64,000 nt of DNA from NCBI RefSeq assembly GCF_003269425.1, contig NZ_CP030104.1:3195001-3259000 (forward strand). Direction: 5' to 3'. The stretch's first letter is position 1. Each line of letters starts with the position of its first letter. The notes under the pieces are model-generated. The model worked only from the letters and a program-made list of their open reading frames with translations, was not told the DNA's origin and did no database searches. The stretch is from Flagellimonas maritima. Lineage in GTDB: Bacteria; Bacteroidota; Bacteroidia; Flavobacteriales; Flavobacteriaceae. This document shows, piece after piece, positions 25,497 through 33,490 of the stretch. The translations under genes and the position numbers were made by a program.

Positions 25497-25647
25497 ATCA
25501 CAAATTTAATCCAAGTCGAATTAGTTTGGATACTGAAAATGAAAAACAGCTTTTAATTATTTAGATTTTATCTTAGCGATTTTAGATTAAAAAGTGTTGA
25601 TTTAAGAAACATTCAACTCAATTTGAATACATTTAGCATCTTGGTCT

Positions 25648-27420
25648 ATGCAACAGCCTATTTCCTATTACAATGAGCGCATTAAAATACTTGAACAAGA
25701 GATACAAAAAAATCGAAGTGCTCTCAATCTCATAAGTTTTCTAAGATTATCCGTTTTTGTGGGCACTGTTTTATTGGTCTACTTATTTTTTGAAAATAGC
25801 TATTTGGCATGGGCAATCGCGATTGTTGGAATTTCACTTTTTCTTTTACTATTGAAAATGTATGTGTCCCGTAAGCACCAATATAATTTCAACAAAGAAT
25901 TAATAGCGATCAATGAAGAAGAAATTAAAATTCTGGATAATGATTATTTAGAACGGTTTGATGGTTCTGAATTTGATGATACGATGCATTTTTTCAGTTC
26001 GGACATTGATTTGTTCGGTAGGGGTTCTTTTTTTCAATATACCAATAGAACAGGACTAACAGAAGGTACTAAAAAATTAGTTGAACTACTCACGGCAAAC
26101 AGTATTTGTGATGTTGAAAAACGACAAGCTGGCATAAAAGAACTTTCGGGCAAAAATGAATGGAGACAAAAGTATACTGCTATCGCCCGTACAATTAAGA
26201 GCGAAACATCGAATGAATCAATAATCCAATGGCTAAACAATTATAAACCGTTTCTTCCCGGTTTTTATAAATGGGTGGTCATGTCATTTGGTTTGGTTTC
26301 AACACTCTTGATACTAGGCTTGGTTTTAAAACTTATAAACCCATTACTGCTGCTCTGTTGGTTTATATTCGGTTTGGCGCTTACTTTAGTTTATGTAAGA
26401 AAGGTTAATATTTTAAGTTTAAAAACCAGTCGAATAAAAGAGACCATTCAGCAATACGCCCAATTACTTGATATAATAGAAGAAACAGAATTCATTTCAC
26501 CACTTCTAAAAGAGGAAAAGGATAAGATAAGATCTAAGGGGTTAATGGCCTCCCGGATTTTTAAAAACTTTTCAAAAGCACTCGATGCATTGGACAATCG
26601 AAACAATCTCATAGTTGCTTTGGTGGGAAATGGACTTTTTCTCTGGGATATACAATGTTCTTTGAAAATAGAAAAATGGATTTTGAAGTATAGGGATACA
26701 GTGGACCAATGGTTTACGACCATTGCATTTTTTGATGCATTTAACTCATTTGCAACCTTTGCATATAACCATCCAAATTTTGCTTACCCGGATATACGTG
26801 AAAGCAATACTGTATCAATTGATATAAAATCTTTGGGGCATCCTTTGATACCTTATGAAGATAGAGTTACAAGTGATTTGGTCTTGGACAGTACCGATTT
26901 TTTTATAATTACGGGTGCAAATATGGCCGGTAAGAGTACTTTTTTACGATCAGTATCACTTTTTATAATAATGGCGAATGCGGGTCTTCCAGTTTGCGCA
27001 GAGAAAAGCTACTATAAGCCTACTAAACTTATAACCAGCATGAGAACAAGCGATTCGTTAACAGACAATAGCTCATACTTTTTTGCGGAGTTAAAACGAT
27101 TGCAGTTTATTGTTAAACAGTTACAAAAAGATTCTTACCTAGTGGTATTGGATGAAATCTTAAAAGGGACCAACAGTATAGATAAAGCCGCAGGTTCCAA
27201 AAAGCTCATTGAGAAATTAGTGGAGATGGGCGTTTCCGGTATTATAGCAACGCATGATCTAAGTCTTTGTAAAATAGCCGATAATCTAGAAAGTGTAAAG
27301 AACTATTTTTTTGAAACTGAAATACGGGATGATGAACTTTTTTTTGATTATAAACTAAAACAGGGGGTGTGCAAGAATATGAATGCCTCGTTCTTGTTGC
27401 GTAAAATGAATATTACGTAG
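25648..27420 (+). CDS. Membrane-anchored MutS-like ATPase
   Basis: The 590-residue protein starts with a helix and two membrane spans (about 26-70), a linker with LFGRGSFFQYTNRT, a second pair of spans (about 206-250), a MutS core-like helical region, then the MutS ATPase domain with Walker A TGANMAGKS (422-430), Walker B LVVLDEILKGTNS and the ATHD motif. It lacks the MutS mismatch-recognition domain. Such proteins are known in Bacteroidota, but their role is not. ATPase residues are intact. It is unlikely to be classical MutS. Confidence 0.88.
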   Translation: MQQPISYYNERIKILEQEIQKNRSALNLISFLRLSVFVGTVLLVYLFFENSYLAWAIAIVGISLFLLLLKMYVSRKHQYNFNKELIAINEEEIKILDNDYLERFDGSEFDDTMHFFSSDIDLFGRGSFFQYTNRTGLTEGTKKLVELLTANSICDVEKRQAGIKELSGKNEWRQKYTAIARTIKSETSNESIIQWLNNYKPFLPGFYKWVVMSFGLVSTLLILGLVLKLINPLLLLCWFIFGLALTLVYVRKVNILSLKTSRIKETIQQYAQLLDIIEETEFISPLLKEEKDKIRSKGLMASRIFKNFSKALDALDNRNNLIVALVGNGLFLWDIQCSLKIEKWILKYRDTVDQWFTTIAFFDAFNSFATFAYNHPNFAYPDIRESNTVSIDIKSLGHPLIPYEDRVTSDLVLDSTDFFIITGANMAGKSTFLRSVSLFIIMANAGLPVCAEKSYYKPTKLITSMRTSDSLTDNSSYFFAELKRLQFIVKQLQKDSYLVVLDEILKGTNSIDKAAGSKKLIEKLVEMGVSGIIATHDLSLCKIADNLESVKNYFFETEIRDDELFFDYKLKQGVCKNMNASFLLRKMNIT

Positions 27421-27471
27421 ATTTTAGAACGAAGCATTCACAAGTTATAAACTATTTGAGCAGTTATGTGT

Positions 27472-28416
27472 TTACTTAAATTTTATTGCCCGTAAAGAAA
27501 CAGAATCACCAGATTCGGTTATGTAAAGAACTTTTCTCAAATGATCTGCAGTGATACCATTTGGCCTATCAAAAGATGCTTGCATCAGATTGCCATCCGT
27601 TGTTGTTTTTTCCCCGCTACCCGCAAATATTTTTGCCTCACCTGACATTGAAACCCTGTAGATCACATTTTCCCCTATTCCCGTTGCAAATATAGAACCT
27701 GCAAAATAGGTAATATATCCAATAACCAGTCCTTCTACAACAGTCGGTAGAGTTGCCAATGATTCAATGGAAGCATCGCTATTAATTTTCAATATTTCTC
27801 CACTATTAAAATTTCCAACAAAAAGATTTCCCTTTTCATCAAAAGTTATTCCTACACAATACAATAACCTTTGGTCGCTAACGAAAACACTGACTTCACC
27901 TTCTGGGGTTATTTTGTGCACTCCTGGAAAATAATAGTTTGCGGCAAATATGTTACCCTTACGGTCAATAGCTATTCCAGATGGAAAACCTGGTAAGGTT
28001 GCCAAAACCGTTCGAGTACCGTCACTATCAATTCGTACTATGTCTCCTTGCAACAGACCAGAGTCAGGGGCAATTTTTCTTATGTTATTCGCTACATATA
28101 TAGACCCATTTTTATCGATTACGTTTCCTGTTGGCGCCACTAGACTATCTACGGCTGCTTCAACAGATGCTGTTCTTGGATTTACCTTGAAAATTTGCGT
28201 TCCACTATATCCAGAGAAATTACTGGCATAAACGTTTCCTGATCGGTCAACAGAAAGACCATCGTTTGCCGGAAAGTCAGCTACAATGGTTTCCACTCGG
28301 GCTTTTTTAAGCACTGGACCAATAAAATCCTCGGTACAGGAAAATTGTATTCCCGTAAAGGCCGCAAGAACTAAAATTAAAAATTTAAACTTTTTGATAC
28401 GGTTGACTACATTCAT
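27472..28416 (-). CDS. NHL/SMP-30-like beta-propeller lipoprotein
   Basis: The 314-residue protein has a lipoprotein signal (FLILVLAAFTGIQFSC, Cys27) and then repeated blades such as VDRSGNVYASNF, IDRKGNIFAANY and FDEKGNLFVGNF, with about 40 residues per blade. These fit an NHL-type or gluconolactonase-like propeller. It is probably exposed on the cell surface or in the periplasm. No catalytic site is clear. It is 73 bp downstream of an AraC-type regulator gene on the same strand. Confidence 0.8.
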   Translation of the reverse strand: MNVVNRIKKFKFLILVLAAFTGIQFSCTEDFIGPVLKKARVETIVADFPANDGLSVDRSGNVYASNFSGYSGTQIFKVNPRTASVEAAVDSLVAPTGNVIDKNGSIYVANNIRKIAPDSGLLQGDIVRIDSDGTRTVLATLPGFPSGIAIDRKGNIFAANYYFPGVHKITPEGEVSVFVSDQRLLYCVGITFDEKGNLFVGNFNSGEILKINSDASIESLATLPTVVEGLVIGYITYFAGSIFATGIGENVIYRVSMSGEAKIFAGSGEKTTTDGNLMQASFDRPNGITADHLRKVLYITESGDSVSLRAIKFK

Positions 28417-28489
28417 AATATTTTGAATTAAAATTTCAACAATTCTAATTCATTTACTAGTGAAAATCGCCCGTTTATATAGAGTAGAA

Positions 28490-29611
28490 CTACTTTATAG
28501 CATGTTTTTTTATGTAACCACTTGGTGTATCGTCAACTACTTCCCTAAAAGCTTTATTAAACGTTGACTTAGAGTTGAAACCAACCTCTAAAGAAAGTGA
28601 GAATAGGGTTTTGCTCAAATGCTCCCTATTCTTGATCTTTCTCAAAAAAGCACTTACCCTTTGTTGGTTTATATAATTGTAAAAGCTTTTTTTATAAATA
28701 TTGTTCAATAACCAAGAAAGATTGTTGGTTGAGGTATTCAACCTTTTAGAAAGTTCAACGAGCGTAAGTTCGTTGTCCAGATAGACTTTCTCTTTATCCA
28801 TAAGTACTTCCAAATTCTGTTTTAAATGAATAATTTCTTCATCTTCCAATTTGAACTTAACAGCATTGGGCTTGTCTTTATTTGTGGAAATCCTGAATAT
28901 TTCGGGCTGCCTTAATGCATAGTATCCTACAACATAAATTAAAATAGGTATTCCGATCCAAATGATATTATAACTGATAATATCGATATTGTAGTTTAAA
29001 AAGTATTTACTGATAAAACCCAAAACCCATAAAAATAAAATACTCCCAATCACGAATAGGACAATTTTCACAAAAGATATAGCTCGCTGTGAAAAGGATA
29101 GTTGGTGCTTTTGATTCTTCTGGTACGATAAAAAAAGGCGGCCACACAAGTACCAATAATAAATATTCAAAATCAATGCAGCAGTCTCAGCAACAAGAAA
29201 TGGAATATAAAACTTACCTGATGACAATCTACTTATATATTCTTTATCGGTATAATTCGCAATGACCAGTAAAAAAGAAAAGTACAGTAGGGCAGGAATA
29301 TAGTGAACCCAACCCAAAGTGTAGTTTTGTTGATTTTTTTCTAAAAGTCTTTTTAAATACATATAACCCAAAGGGCCATACATAAAAATAAAGGTCTCTA
29401 CAATACAGATATACCGTATAATCCATATTTCTTCCGCTTTGTAGATAATCATCCTCATTAAAAGCATAAGACAGGCAAAAATCAATTGTAGCGAAAGAAT
29501 GATATTTGCAGAAGTGTTCTTTTGGTGGACTATAGGTAAAGTAATACCTAAAAACAAACCTTGGGCTATACCTATCAAAAAAATTACATCAACAAAATTA
29601 AAACTGCTCAT
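28490..29611 (-). CDS. AraC-family regulator with an integral-membrane sensor half
   Basis: The 373-residue protein has about seven N-terminal membrane helices (roughly 1-235) and a C-terminal AraC HTH pair (roughly 270-373), with TLVELSKRLNTSTNNLSWLLN and SLEVGFNSKSTFNKAFREV. Membrane-bound AraC proteins are common in Bacteroidota and sense an unknown ligand at the membrane. The divergent upstream DNA leads to the tRNA; the lipoprotein gene 73 bp downstream may be a target. Confidence 0.9.
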   Translation of the reverse strand: MSSFNFVDVIFLIGIAQGLFLGITLPIVHQKNTSANIILSLQLIFACLMLLMRMIIYKAEEIWIIRYICIVETFIFMYGPLGYMYLKRLLEKNQQNYTLGWVHYIPALLYFSFLLVIANYTDKEYISRLSSGKFYIPFLVAETAALILNIYYWYLCGRLFLSYQKNQKHQLSFSQRAISFVKIVLFVIGSILFLWVLGFISKYFLNYNIDIISYNIIWIGIPILIYVVGYYALRQPEIFRISTNKDKPNAVKFKLEDEEIIHLKQNLEVLMDKEKVYLDNELTLVELSKRLNTSTNNLSWLLNNIYKKSFYNYINQQRVSAFLRKIKNREHLSKTLFSLSLEVGFNSKSTFNKAFREVVDDTPSGYIKKHAIK

Positions 29612-29849
29612 AAAAGATTATTGGATTGCACAAATTTATTCTTTAAAGTTTGACAGCACGTGCGGATATATAGAATCGTACCATATAAACTTTATAATAG
29701 CACATAATTTTGCTATGATTCATTTTAAGAAGAATTAAATGCTATTCGTATAAATACTGATTATCTTGAAATTGCATTTTTTTGCTTTTGGAATGTTAAT
29801 AATAAATAACGATTATCATTCTCTGGAGCAAAGCATTGAATATTTGGGA

Positions 29850-29887
29850 AAAAAAGAAAATCCAAGATGTACATCTTGGATTTTCTT
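29850..29887 (-). terminator. Intrinsic terminator downstream of tRNA-Met
   Basis: A perfect 34-bp palindrome (29854-29887, half-site AAGAAAATCCAAGATGT) followed on the minus strand by a T-run (29846-29855). It lies 10 nt from the tRNA 3' end and almost certainly ends the tRNA transcript. Confidence 0.88.
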
Positions 29888-29897
29888 AGTTAAAATG

Positions 29898-29971
29898 TAG
29901 CGAGAGAGGGACTTGAACCCTCGGCCTCCGGGTTATGAATCCGACGCTCTAACCAGCTGAGCTACCTCGCC
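29898..29971 (-). tRNA. tRNA-Met (anticodon CAT)
   Basis: The minus strand folds as a 74-nt cloverleaf. The acceptor starts GGCGAGG, the D arm is GCTC...GAGC, the anticodon loop is TTCATAA, and the T arm is GAGGG-TTCAAGT-CCCTC. The CCA end is not encoded. The CAT anticodon plus a U-initial T/A pattern resembling common Bacteroidota elongator Met tRNAs favours elongator Met; initiator or lysidine-Ile cannot be excluded strictly, but the acceptor lacks the initiator 1:72 mismatch pattern. Confidence 0.93.
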
Positions 29972-30106
29972 AAGGTGCTTTTTAGCGGGTGCAAATATAA
30001 AGTTTAATTTTTGCTCAATCAAAATTCATTATTAATTTATTATTTGATATTAATTTTTATATCTTCCCAAATTATATCAATATTGAAAGAAAAATTGAGT
30101 ATCATA

Positions 30107-30490
30107 ATGAGTGATAAGATTAAATTTGAAATAGAATTTGTTATTCAAGCTTCGCCACAATTACTTTACCAGTACATATCTACCCCTTCCGGTCTATCTG
30201 AATGGTATGCGGACAACGTAAATTCCCGTAGTGAATTATTTACTTTCATATGGGATGGTTCTGAAGAAAATGCAAAAATGCTAAAGAAAAAAAGTGATGA
30301 ATTCGTTAAGTTTTCTTGGGAGGAAAATGATGATGATAGTTTTTTTGAAATTCGCATAATTGTAGATGAGATTACAAAAGATGTGTCCCTTTTTATAACT
30401 GACTTTGCTGATGAAGATGAGGTTGATGAAGCTAAAATGTTATGGGAAAATCAAGTTTCCGATTTAAAACAAGTACTGGGTTCAAAATAA
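30107..30490 (+). CDS. START-like domain protein (SRPBCC superfamily)
   Basis: The 127-residue cytoplasmic protein begins MSDKIKFEIEFVIQASPQLLYQYI and keeps the SRPBCC signature LSEWYADNV, with an acid-rich strand region and a C-terminal helix (EAKMLWENQVSDLKQVLG). I start at 30107 because the 32 residues ahead of it in the open frame are hydrophobic and unlike the family. This family is conserved in Bacteroidota without a known ligand. A hairpin with six T follows at 30516. Confidence 0.8.
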   Translation: MSDKIKFEIEFVIQASPQLLYQYISTPSGLSEWYADNVNSRSELFTFIWDGSEENAKMLKKKSDEFVKFSWEENDDDSFFEIRIIVDEITKDVSLFITDFADEDEVDEAKMLWENQVSDLKQVLGSK

Positions 30491-30507
30491 AATTCTTAAC
30501 TATACCT

Positions 30508-30515
30508 TATATTTG
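30508..30515 (+). promoter_or_regulatory. Candidate -7 box (TATATTTG) abutting a hairpin
   Basis: TATATTTG fits TAnnTTTG and directly touches the 5' arm of the terminator hairpin at 30516. If used, transcription of the aminotransferase gene would begin inside the hairpin and leave a leader of about 20 nt. Confidence 0.4.
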
Positions 30516-30541
30516 GTCCCGATAAAAATCGGGACTTTTTT
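30516..30541 (+). terminator. Intrinsic terminator touching the next start codon
   Basis: GTCCCGAT (30516-30523) pairs perfectly with ATCGGGAC (30528-30535) around AAAA, followed by six T. The start codon of the aminotransferase gene comes at the very next base (30542). It probably ends the START-protein transcript. Confidence 0.8.
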
Positions 30542-31393
30542 ATGTTCAATTTTAACGGGGAACTCTTTTCCAAAGACAGAGAGATCTTAAATTACAACAA
30601 TAGAGGATTTAAATACGGTGATGCGCTCTTTGAAACGATTCGCTGCATTAATGGCAACGTTTTCTTTTGGGAGGATCACTATTTTAGGTTAATGTCATCC
30701 ATGCGTATTTTAAGAATGGAAATCCCAATGGAATTTACTTTGGAATTTTTGGAAGAAGAGATAAAGAAAGTAGTTGCAAACAACGGTTTGGAAAATACTG
30801 CTGCAAGAGTTAGACTTACAATATTCAGAAAAGATGGTGGTCTTTACAGTCCTATAACCAATGACGTGTCGTATTTAATAGAGGTAGGTACATTGGAGTC
30901 TCCGTTCTACCTTCTTAGCTCCGATAGTTATGAAGTTGAGCTTTTTAAGGATTATTTTGTAAATAAGGATATGCTGTCCAATCTAAAAACCACCAATAAA
31001 ATTCTAAATGTAGTTGCAGGCGTTTATGCACAGGAGAACGGATATGAAAATTGTATTCTCATAAATAATGATAAACAAGTCGTTGAGGTCATCAACGGCA
31101 ATCTTTTCTTGGTAAAAGATAATGCAATAAAAACCCCACCTTTGAGCGATGGTTGTTTGGACGGGATAATCAGAAAAAAATTAATCGAAATTATTAAGAA
31201 AACCGAAGGTCTTGAATTACAAGAGGATTCGATTTCCCCATTTGAACTTCAAAAGGCCGATGAACTTTTTATTACCAATAGTATAAGTGGTATACGACCG
31301 ATAACTAAATACAGAAAAAAGGATTATAGAAATAGTACGGGCAAAAGCCTTTTGGGAAAACTGAACGCAAAGGCCAGAATAGATCAGTTTTAA
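30542..31393 (+). CDS. Class IV PLP aminotransferase (D-amino-acid transaminase/aminodeoxychorismate lyase family)
   Basis: The 283-residue protein starts MFNFNGELFSKDREILNYNNRGFKYGDALFETI, a family hallmark, with the PLP-lysine stretch NLKTTNKILN and the later NGNLFLVKDNAIKTPPLSDGCLDG. It may be a 4-amino-4-deoxychorismate lyase, a branched-chain or a D-amino-acid transaminase; sequence alone does not decide. The start is unusual because a hairpin and six T touch the ATG and leave no space for a normal ribosome site. It overlaps the yqgE-like gene by 4 nt, convergently. Confidence 0.85.
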   Translation: MFNFNGELFSKDREILNYNNRGFKYGDALFETIRCINGNVFFWEDHYFRLMSSMRILRMEIPMEFTLEFLEEEIKKVVANNGLENTAARVRLTIFRKDGGLYSPITNDVSYLIEVGTLESPFYLLSSDSYEVELFKDYFVNKDMLSNLKTTNKILNVVAGVYAQENGYENCILINNDKQVVEVINGNLFLVKDNAIKTPPLSDGCLDGIIRKKLIEIIKKTEGLELQEDSISPFELQKADELFITNSISGIRPITKYRKKDYRNSTGKSLLGKLNAKARIDQF

Positions 31394-31950
31394 TTCAATG
31401 ATGGATTTTCCGGTGCGTTGGACCATAAGAGATAGTCACCACCAAGTTCCACCATTTTTTCTTTCCAAAAAGCATTGGAAGATTTTTCTAAAATACCGCT
31501 TTCATATTCATTTTGAACAACTATCCAAGATTTTGAAGAAAGTTCTTGGTCCAATTGACTTGAATCCCAGCCCGAATAACCTAAAAAGAATCGTATATCT
31601 TGTGCGGTAATGGTCTCACTATTGATAAGTTCTACCGTTTTTTCAAAATCCCCTCCCCAAAATATACCATCGGAAATTTCAATACTGTCTTTGATCAGAT
31701 GTGGCACTTTGTGAATAAAATATAGATTATCCTGTTCTACGGGACCTCCATTAAAAACCTCAAATGGAACGGTTATTTCTGAAATAAGGTCGTTTAAAGT
31801 ATAATCCAAAGGTTTGTTGAGGATAAAACCTACTGATCCTTCATTGTTATGTTCAGCAAGCAAAACTACTGACCTATTAAAAGAAACGTCGCCTGTCAAT
31901 GTAGGTTCAGCAACCAGTAGTTTCCCTTTTTTTGGCTTAAGGCTAACCAT
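31390..31950 (-). CDS. YqgE/AlgH family protein
   Basis: The 186-residue protein opens with the conserved LLVAEPTLTGDVSFNRSVVLL, then GSVGFILNKPL and FNGGPVEQDNL, and has FFLGYSGWDSSQLDQEL near the end. This is a strongly conserved family whose molecular function is still unsettled. It is convergent with and overlaps the aminotransferase gene by 4 nt. Confidence 0.93.
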   Translation of the reverse strand: MVSLKPKKGKLLVAEPTLTGDVSFNRSVVLLAEHNNEGSVGFILNKPLDYTLNDLISEITVPFEVFNGGPVEQDNLYFIHKVPHLIKDSIEISDGIFWGGDFEKTVELINSETITAQDIRFFLGYSGWDSSQLDQELSSKSWIVVQNEYESGILEKSSNAFWKEKMVELGGDYLLWSNAPENPSLN

Positions 31951-32030
31951 AAAAATATAAATTCATATTACTAAATGTAATATAATAGTATGATAATTAC
32001 AAGAAACGCCATAATATGGTCAAAATAAAA

Positions 32031-32054
32031 AGCACCTCTTAATTAAGAGGTGCT
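32031..32054 (-). terminator. Intrinsic terminator downstream of the HU gene
   Basis: A perfect 24-bp palindrome (half-site AGCACCTCTTAA) followed on the minus strand by a T-rich tail. It is 26 nt downstream of the HU stop codon. Confidence 0.87.
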
Positions 32055-32079
32055 CCAATATATTTTAAAACCTAATTGA

Positions 32080-32352
32080 TTAGTTTACTGCACCACTCAA
32101 TTCTGCGCCTGCCTTGAACTTAACTACGTTCTTAGCTGCAATTTTAATAGTAGCTCCAGTTTGTGGATTTCTACCTTCTCTTGCATTTCTTCTGGATACT
32201 GACCAAGAACCAAATCCAACCAAAGAAACTCTGTTTCCTTTTTTAAGCGATCCCTCTACATTTCCTAAGAAAGATTCCAATGCTTTTTTGGCTGCTGCCT
32301 TAGTGATGCCTGCATCAGCTGCCATAGCATCGATTAATTCTGTTTTGTTCAT
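32080..32352 (-). CDS. HU family DNA-binding protein
   Basis: This 90-residue nucleoid protein starts MNKTELIDAMAADAGITKAAAKKALESF and has the arm core RRNAREGRNPQTGATIKI. Length and sequence match HU. It bends DNA and helps compact the chromosome and assist recombination. A good promoter lies upstream (32397-32426) and a terminator downstream, so it is transcribed alone. Confidence 0.96.
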   Translation of the reverse strand: MNKTELIDAMAADAGITKAAAKKALESFLGNVEGSLKKGNRVSLVGFGSWSVSRRNAREGRNPQTGATIKIAAKNVVKFKAGAELSGAVN

Positions 32353-32396
32353 AATGGAATTAAATTAATTGTTGTTAAAATAACTTTAATGCTGAA

Positions 32397-32426
32397 CAAA
32401 TTTATATGGATTTGTGTTTAACGCAA
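32397..32426 (-). promoter_or_regulatory. Promoter of the HU gene
   Basis: On the minus strand TTG (32426-32424), a 19-nt spacer and TAAATTTG (32404-32397) fit the Bacteroidota consensus TTG-N19-TAnnTTTG exactly. Transcription would start about 32390, giving a leader of about 40 nt. Confidence 0.6.
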
Positions 32427-32527
32427 GTAAAACCAAGGGAAATAGGGTTTTTTGTTAATAACTTGAAACGTTTGTTGATAAAGTAGAAAAAAATAGAGGT
32501 CATTTATGAGCCTAGTAAAAATAAGGC

Positions 32528-33490
32528 TTAGCGGAGATATGCATTTTTATCGAGATTAAGACCGTTCAGAATATCAGCTATTTCCATTTTTCGCTTCCCG
32601 GGCAATTGTACTTCCAGGATTCTTAAAAAACCATCTTTTGTGGCAACATTCAATTCCTTTTTTTCTAAAATCAACTTTCCAATTTCATAGTCATGTTCCG
32701 TAGGTTCCATTTTGGCCTTGTAAATTTTGATGGGCTCTTCTTTTTTGCCATTAACAATGTAACACCATGCAGCAGGGTAAGGACTCAAGCCTCTTATAAA
32801 GTCATGAATTTTTTTCAGTGATATATTCCAATCAATTTTACGATTCTCTTTATTGAGTTTGGGAGCAGGTTTCAAATTTTCAAAATTCTTTTGTACCGTA
32901 ATAGAAACATCATCATCGGCAATTCTTTTACAGGTTTCCACAACCAGTTTGGCACCAAGGTCCATCAACCTGTCATGAAGTGTACCTACCGTATCGTCCA
33001 AATGTATTTTTTCTTTTTTTTGAAGAATAACGCTTCCCGTATCTATCTTTTCATCAATAAAGAACGTAGTGACCCCGGTTTCGGTTTCGCCATTGATGAT
33101 AGCCCAATTTATTGGAGCGGCTCCCCTGTATTGTGGGAGTAGGGATGCATGAAGATTAAATGTCCCATATTTTGGTATTTGCCAAACAACCTTTGGCAAC
33201 ATTCTAAAGGCGACCACAATATAAAGGTTGGCCTCTAAGCTCTTGAGTTCATCCAGAAAACTTTCGTCTTTTAGATTAACGGGCTGTAGCACCTTTAAAT
33301 TTTGAGCTACCGCAAAACTTTTAACTGCGGATTCTTGAATCTTTCTTCCCCTGCCTGCAGGTCTATCAGGTGCCGTAATGACAGCCGCTACCAAGTAACC
33401 TGATTCTACAATGGTTCTTAAACTTCCAACGGCAAAGTCGGGAGTTCCCATGAATACTATTCGCAATGACTTTTTATTGTTTGATGACAT
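32528..33490 (-). CDS. fmt: Methionyl-tRNA formyltransferase
   Basis: The 320-residue enzyme formylates initiator Met-tRNA with 10-formyl-THF. It has IVFMGTPDFAVGSLRTI at the start, APDRPAGRGR, and the catalytic NLHASLLPQYRGAAPINWAI block (Asn and His), followed by the C-terminal tRNA-binding domain. Its start overlaps the recQ stop by 17 nt, so recQ and fmt form an operon. Confidence 0.96.
   Translation of the reverse strand: MSSNNKKSLRIVFMGTPDFAVGSLRTIVESGYLVAAVITAPDRPAGRGRKIQESAVKSFAVAQNLKVLQPVNLKDESFLDELKSLEANLYIVVAFRMLPKVVWQIPKYGTFNLHASLLPQYRGAAPINWAIINGETETGVTTFFIDEKIDTGSVILQKKEKIHLDDTVGTLHDRLMDLGAKLVVETCKRIADDDVSITVQKNFENLKPAPKLNKENRKIDWNISLKKIHDFIRGLSPYPAAWCYIVNGKKEEPIKIYKAKMEPTEHDYEIGKLILEKKELNVATKDGFLRILEVQLPGKRKMEIADILNGLNLDKNAYLR

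Noticed and set aside
29612..29850. Small gene upstream of the AraC regulator
   Set aside because: The 79-residue frame at 29499-29738 overlaps the AraC gene antisense and has no ribosome site or family features.
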